Source of the DNA: JBKPHS01 sp046729975
GTDB lineage: Bacteria; Actinomycetota; Thermoleophilia; Solirubrobacterales; Thermoleophilaceae
Length of the DNA stretch: 7,114 nt
Direction of reading: 5' to 3'
Assembly (NCBI GenBank): GCA_046729975.1
Contig: JBKPHS010000062.1
Location: 1 to 7,114, forward strand
A model generated the notes under the pieces. The model saw nothing but the letters and a program-made list of their open reading frames with translations. It was not told where the DNA came from and ran no database searches. Position 1 is the stretch's first letter, and the number at the start of each line of letters is the position of its first letter. Below, piece after piece: positions 4,658 through 7,114 of the stretch. The position numbers and the translations under genes were made by a program.

Positions 4658-5601
4658 GGGGCGAAGAAGGGAGTACTCACGTAGCGCTCGCCCGAGTCCG
4701 GCATGACAATGACCACGCGCCCCCGCTCGAACTCGGGGCGGCTGCCCACCTGAATCGCGGCCCAGACCGCCGCGCCGCACGAGATCCCGGCGAGGACACC
4801 CTCCTCGCGCGAGACGAGGCGCGCAGTCTCAATCGCTTCCTCGTCGTCGACGGCGACGATCTCGTCGAGCACCTCGCGGTTCAGCACGTCGGGGACGAAG
4901 CCGGCCCCGATCCCCTGGATCTTGTGCGGACCCGGCCTGCCGCCCGAGAGCACGGCCGACGCCTTGGGCTCGACCGCGACCACGTGGAGGTCCGGGTTCA
5001 GCTCCTTGAGGCGCTCGCCCGCCCCCGTGATGGTGCCCCCCGTTCCGACTCCGGCCACCAGCGCATCCACCTTGCCGCCGGTGTCCCGCCAGATCTCCTC
5101 GGCGGTGGTTCGGCGGTGGATCTCGGGATTGGCGGGGTTCGAGAACTGGTCGGGAATGAAGCAGTCGCCGCGCTCCTCGGCGATTCGCCGCGCCGCCTCG
5201 ACGGCCTCGTCCATCCCCCCCATCGACTCGGTGATCTCGACCTCGGCCCCGTACAGGCGCAGCAGGCTCTCGCGCTCGCGGCTCATGCCCTGCGGCATCG
5301 AGAGGACGAGGTCGTACCCGCGCGCGGCGCAGACGAAGGCGAGCGCGATTCCCGTATTGCCCGAGGTGGCCTCCACGATCGTGGTGCGACCGGGATCGAT
5401 GCGACCTTCGCGCTCCGCCGCGTCGATCATCGCCACGCCGATCCTGTCCTTCACGCTGCCGGCAGGGTTGTAGACCTCGAGCTTGCCGATCAGCTCCGCC
5501 TTGCAGTCCGGCGCGATGCGGGTCAGCCGCACCATCGGCGTGTCGCCGACCATGTCGGCCAGGTTGGCCGGGATCGCGCCGTTCACGCGAGCGCTGGTCA
5601 C
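4654..5601 (-). CDS. cysK: Cysteine synthase A (O-acetylserine sulfhydrylase)
   Basis: PLP-dependent enzyme that replaces the acetate of O-acetylserine with sulfur to give cysteine. The 315-residue length is typical. Visible sites are GDTPMVRL (19-26), NPAGSVKDR (45-53) with PLP-binding Lys51, the substrate loop TSGNTG (79-84), phosphate-binding GTGGTITG (186-193), KIQGIGAGFVP (227-237), GISCGAA (272-278) and PDSGERY (301-307) with the PLP-pyridine Ser303. The active-site loop fits CysK/CysM and not cystathionine beta-synthase, and there is no CBS domain. Preference for free sulfide or a carrier thiocarboxylate cannot be read from the sequence. The start is GTG 5601; a TAnnnT box (TACTGT) ends 7 nt upstream and there is no Shine-Dalgarno site, so it may have its own leaderless promoter in the 19-nt gap after the dehydrogenase gene. 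Confidence 0.96.
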   Translation of the reverse strand: MTSARVNGAIPANLADMVGDTPMVRLTRIAPDCKAELIGKLEVYNPAGSVKDRIGVAMIDAAEREGRIDPGRTTIVEATSGNTGIALAFVCAARGYDLVLSMPQGMSRERESLLRLYGAEVEITESMGGMDEAVEAARRIAEERGDCFIPDQFSNPANPEIHRRTTAEEIWRDTGGKVDALVAGVGTGGTITGAGERLKELNPDLHVVAVEPKASAVLSGGRPGPHKIQGIGAGFVPDVLNREVLDEIVAVDDEEAIETARLVSREEGVLAGISCGAAVWAAIQVGSRPEFERGRVVIVMPDSGERYVSTPFFAP

Positions 5602-5608
5602 GGTGAGG

Positions 5609-5614
5609 ACAGTA
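5609..5614 (-). promoter_or_regulatory. Candidate -10 box (TACTGT) of cysK
   Basis: TACTGT on the minus strand fits TAnnnT and ends 7 nt before the cysK GTG, so the sulfur genes could be transcribed separately from the dehydrogenase as a leaderless mRNA. No -35 match is visible. The complementary strand here reads CAGTAGC (5610-5616), identical to a unit of array A; a single copy may be chance. Confidence 0.35.
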
Positions 5615-5620
5615 GCTTCC

Positions 5621-6682
5621 TCAGCGGGCGTCGCCCGCCTCGCTCAGCCGCTTCCGGGCCAGCCGGTAGGCCGCGGCGAGCGGGATGACGCCGGCCCCCT
5701 CAGCCTCCTCGAGCACCCGCTCCATCGTCTGCTCGATCCCGAGCACGCGGCCGTGCACGCGTTTCGCGTCGTAGCCCTCCACCTCGGACGCGACGTTGAT
5801 CAGACCACCCGCATTCGCGATGAAGTCGGGCGCGTAGAGGATGCCGAGGGCCGCCAGGTCCTCGGCGAGCCCCTCGTGGGCGAGCTGGTTGTTCGCGGAG
5901 CCGCAGACGATCTGGCACCGGATTCGATTGACGGTCACCTCGTCGATCGTGCCGCCGAGCGCGCACGGCGCCAGCACCTCGACGTCCGCAAGCAACGCGG
6001 TGCTCGGGTCGGCCCAGCGCGCGTTCTCGAGCTTCTCGACCTGCTCCCGCTTCGACTCGTCGATGTCCGCCACGATCAGGTTCGCGCCCGCCCTGCTGAG
6101 GTGGTTGGCAAGCGCGAAGCCCACGCGGCCGGCACCGACGATCGAGACGGTGCGGCCCCTCAGGTCGCGCGACCCGAAGCGCTCCTCGAGGCACGCTCGC
6201 ATGGCGGCCTCGACGCCCATCGCGGTGAACGGGCTCGGGTCGCCGCTGCCCCCCTTCGAACGCGCGAGCCCGGTCACGTACTTCGTCTCGCGGGCGATCA
6301 CGGCCATGTCGCGGGCGCTCGTCCCGACGTCCTCGGCGGTGATGTAGCGGCCCTCCAGCGCGCCGACGGTGTCGCCGAAGTCGAGCAGCATGTCGCTGCG
6401 GAAGCGGCCCTTCGCCGCCATACCCGCCTCGAGGCCGATGACGCCCTTCCCGCCGCCGAGGTTCACCCCCGCCACCGAGGCCTTGTAGGTCATCGCCCTC
6501 GAGAGGCGGAGCGCGTCGCGCGCGGCGTCCGCGGAGCTCGCGTAGCGCCACATGCGGCAGCCACCGAGCGCCGGGCCGAGCGTGGTCGAGTGGACCGCGA
6601 CGATCGTGTAGACGCCCGTCCGCCGCCCCTTGCGGATCACGAGCTCCTCGTGGTCGAGGCTGATGAGGGGCGTATCGGGCAT
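5621..6682 (-). CDS. Glu/Leu/Phe/Val-type NAD-dependent amino-acid dehydrogenase (leucine dehydrogenase-like)
   Basis: Oxidative deamination of a branched-chain or aromatic amino acid to the 2-oxo acid and ammonium. The 353-residue product is close to leucine/valine dehydrogenases in size. The N-terminal dimerisation domain carries HSTTLGPALGGCRMW (31-45), MTYKASVAGVNLGGGKGVI (64-82) with Lys67 (substrate carboxylate) and Lys79 (catalytic), and EDVG (117-120) with Asp118. The region KYVTGLARSKGGSGDPSPFT (134-153) precedes a Rossmann domain GAGRVG (183-188). VADID (204-208), with Asp206 after the second strand, indicates NAD rather than NADP. ANAGGLINVASE (289-300) is the family C-terminal signature. 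Leu, Val or Phe specificity cannot be chosen. The start is ATG 6682-6680; there is no Shine-Dalgarno site, but TAGAGT lies 15 nt upstream. It is 19 nt upstream of cysK, so it may share its transcript. Confidence 0.93.
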   Translation of the reverse strand: MPDTPLISLDHEELVIRKGRRTGVYTIVAVHSTTLGPALGGCRMWRYASSADAARDALRLSRAMTYKASVAGVNLGGGKGVIGLEAGMAAKGRFRSDMLLDFGDTVGALEGRYITAEDVGTSARDMAVIARETKYVTGLARSKGGSGDPSPFTAMGVEAAMRACLEERFGSRDLRGRTVSIVGAGRVGFALANHLSRAGANLIVADIDESKREQVEKLENARWADPSTALLADVEVLAPCALGGTIDEVTVNRIRCQIVCGSANNQLAHEGLAEDLAALGILYAPDFIANAGGLINVASEVEGYDAKRVHGRVLGIEQTMERVLEEAEGAGVIPLAAAYRLARKRLSEAGDAR

Positions 6683-6697
6683 CCGGTACGCCCGAGG

Positions 6698-6703
6698 ACT
6701 CTA
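6698..6703 (-). promoter_or_regulatory. Candidate -10 box (TAGAGT) of the dehydrogenase gene
   Basis: TAGAGT fits TAnnnT and lies 15 nt upstream of the ATG, giving a predicted 5' leader of about 8-9 nt. It is in the 44-nt gap after the SHOCT-protein gene. No convincing -35 element is seen, so this is weaker than the boxes placed 6-7 nt from their starts. Confidence 0.25.
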
Positions 6704-6726
6704 GGACAGCAAGCGCCCTGCCCAGC

Positions 6727-7114
6727 CTACGCCGACCGCGAGCCGAGCACTTCCGCCTTCAGCCGCTGGAACTCGTCCTCGGAGATCGCGCCCTTCTCCT
6801 TCAGCTCGTTGAGCCTGTGCAACTCGTCGACCGGTGACGTGCCGGCTGTCTCGCGGATGTAGCTGTCGACGTGGCGCTTGGTCTCGGCCTGCTCCTTGAT
6901 CGCGCGATCCCGCATGCCGGCGCCCCGGGCGATGATGTAGACCAGCGAGGTGAGGAACGGGATGAAGATCAGAAACAGCACCCAGATTGCCTTGGCCCAT
7001 CCGGACAGCGCGTGGTCGCGGAAGAGGTCGGAGAGGATCACGTACAGAAGCAGGATCCACGCGACGAATACGAAGACCCAGAGGACGGTTAGGAACGCAT
7101 CGCCCAACGAATAG
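6727..7114 (-). CDS. Small membrane protein with PLDc_N-like N-terminus and SHOCT domain (start probably beyond window)
   Basis: Function unknown. Numbering from the TTG at 7107 (126 residues), hydrophobic helices lie at about 5-28 (FLTVLWVFVFVAWILLLYVI) and 41-61 (IWVLFLIFIPFLTSLVYIIA). They are joined by the short polar segment SDLFRDHALSGWAKA, the LF-D-SGW-KA-WVLF pattern of the phospholipase D nuclease N-terminal (PLDc_N) family without any nuclease domain. A charged linker follows, then a C-terminal SHOCT motif (about 92-122: VDELHRLNELKEKGAISEDE and onward). This build is common in actinobacterial small membrane proteins. The frame stays open to the right edge, TTG 7107 has no ribosome site, and the ATG at 7100 is out of frame, so the true start probably lies outside. 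It is 44 nt upstream of the dehydrogenase, same strand; a functional link is not evident. Confidence 0.85.
   Translation of the reverse strand, partial: YSLGDAFLTVLWVFVFVAWILLLYVILSDLFRDHALSGWAKAIWVLFLIFIPFLTSLVYIIARGAGMRDRAIKEQAETKRHVDSYIRETAGTSPVDELHRLNELKEKGAISEDEFQRLKAEVLGSRSA

Noticed and set aside
4658..4780. 41-residue N-terminal extension of TusA
   Set aside because: The extension reads as an out-of-frame shadow of the cysK end; the GTG at 4657 overlaps the cysK stop and gives a normal TusA length.
5483..6862. 459-codon plus-strand open frame
   Set aside because: It is antisense to the dehydrogenase and cysK, is Arg/Ala/His-rich without motifs, and is typical of opposite-strand shadows in GC-rich DNA.
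7098..7100. ATG as start of the SHOCT-domain protein
   Set aside because: It is out of frame with the coding sequence; the in-frame options are TTG at 7107 or a start beyond the window.

Overview
This is a GC-rich, gene-dense bacterial window. Intergenic gaps are short, GTG starts are common, and most genes lack a Shine-Dalgarno sequence. Together with the protein types, this suggests a high-GC actinobacterium, possibly Thermoleophilia (Solirubrobacterales/Gaiellales-like). The lineage is an inference; no rRNA or marker search was possible.

Left part (1-2283). A UvrD/PcrA-type DNA helicase runs leftward off the window (1-1014, minus; N-terminal 338 residues only). A divergent gene (1094-1966, plus) encodes a queuosine-salvage nucleosidase of the Qng1/DUF2419 family. 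The 79-bp divergent gap holds an array of 7-bp repeats, flanked on each side by a TAnnnT box 6-7 nt from a GTG start, as expected for leaderless transcripts. The Qng1 gene converges on a small minus-strand gene (1992-2195) for a 67-residue TPR-like protein. A hairpin joins their two stop codons.

Central and right part (2284-6682, all minus; transcription runs right to left). A compact cluster reads: Leu/Phe/Val-type amino-acid dehydrogenase (5621-6682), cysteine synthase CysK (4654-5601), TusA-family sulfur carrier (4451-4657), MoeB/ThiF-like E1 enzyme (3702-4454), serine acetyltransferase CysE (2934-3671), and a class I SAM-dependent O-methyltransferase (2284-2937). Three of the junctions are 4-base stop/start overlaps (cysK/tusA, tusA/E1, cysE/methyltransferase), so translation is probably coupled. 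CysE makes O-acetylserine and CysK turns it into cysteine. TusA and the E1 enzyme in between suggest that sulfur reaches CysK through a protein-bound persulfide or thiocarboxylate rather than only as free sulfide. A second, related 7-bp repeat array lies between the E1 gene and cysE and includes the E1 stop codon.

Right edge (6727-7114, minus). A small two-helix membrane protein with a PLDc_N-like N-terminus and a C-terminal SHOCT domain lies upstream of the dehydrogenase. Its start may lie beyond the window.

There is no gene-free stretch over 300 bases. I found no tRNA, rRNA, CRISPR array, insertion sequence or attachment site. The most notable items are the cysK-tusA-E1-cysE arrangement, the two related heptamer arrays, and the consistent leaderless-promoter layout.
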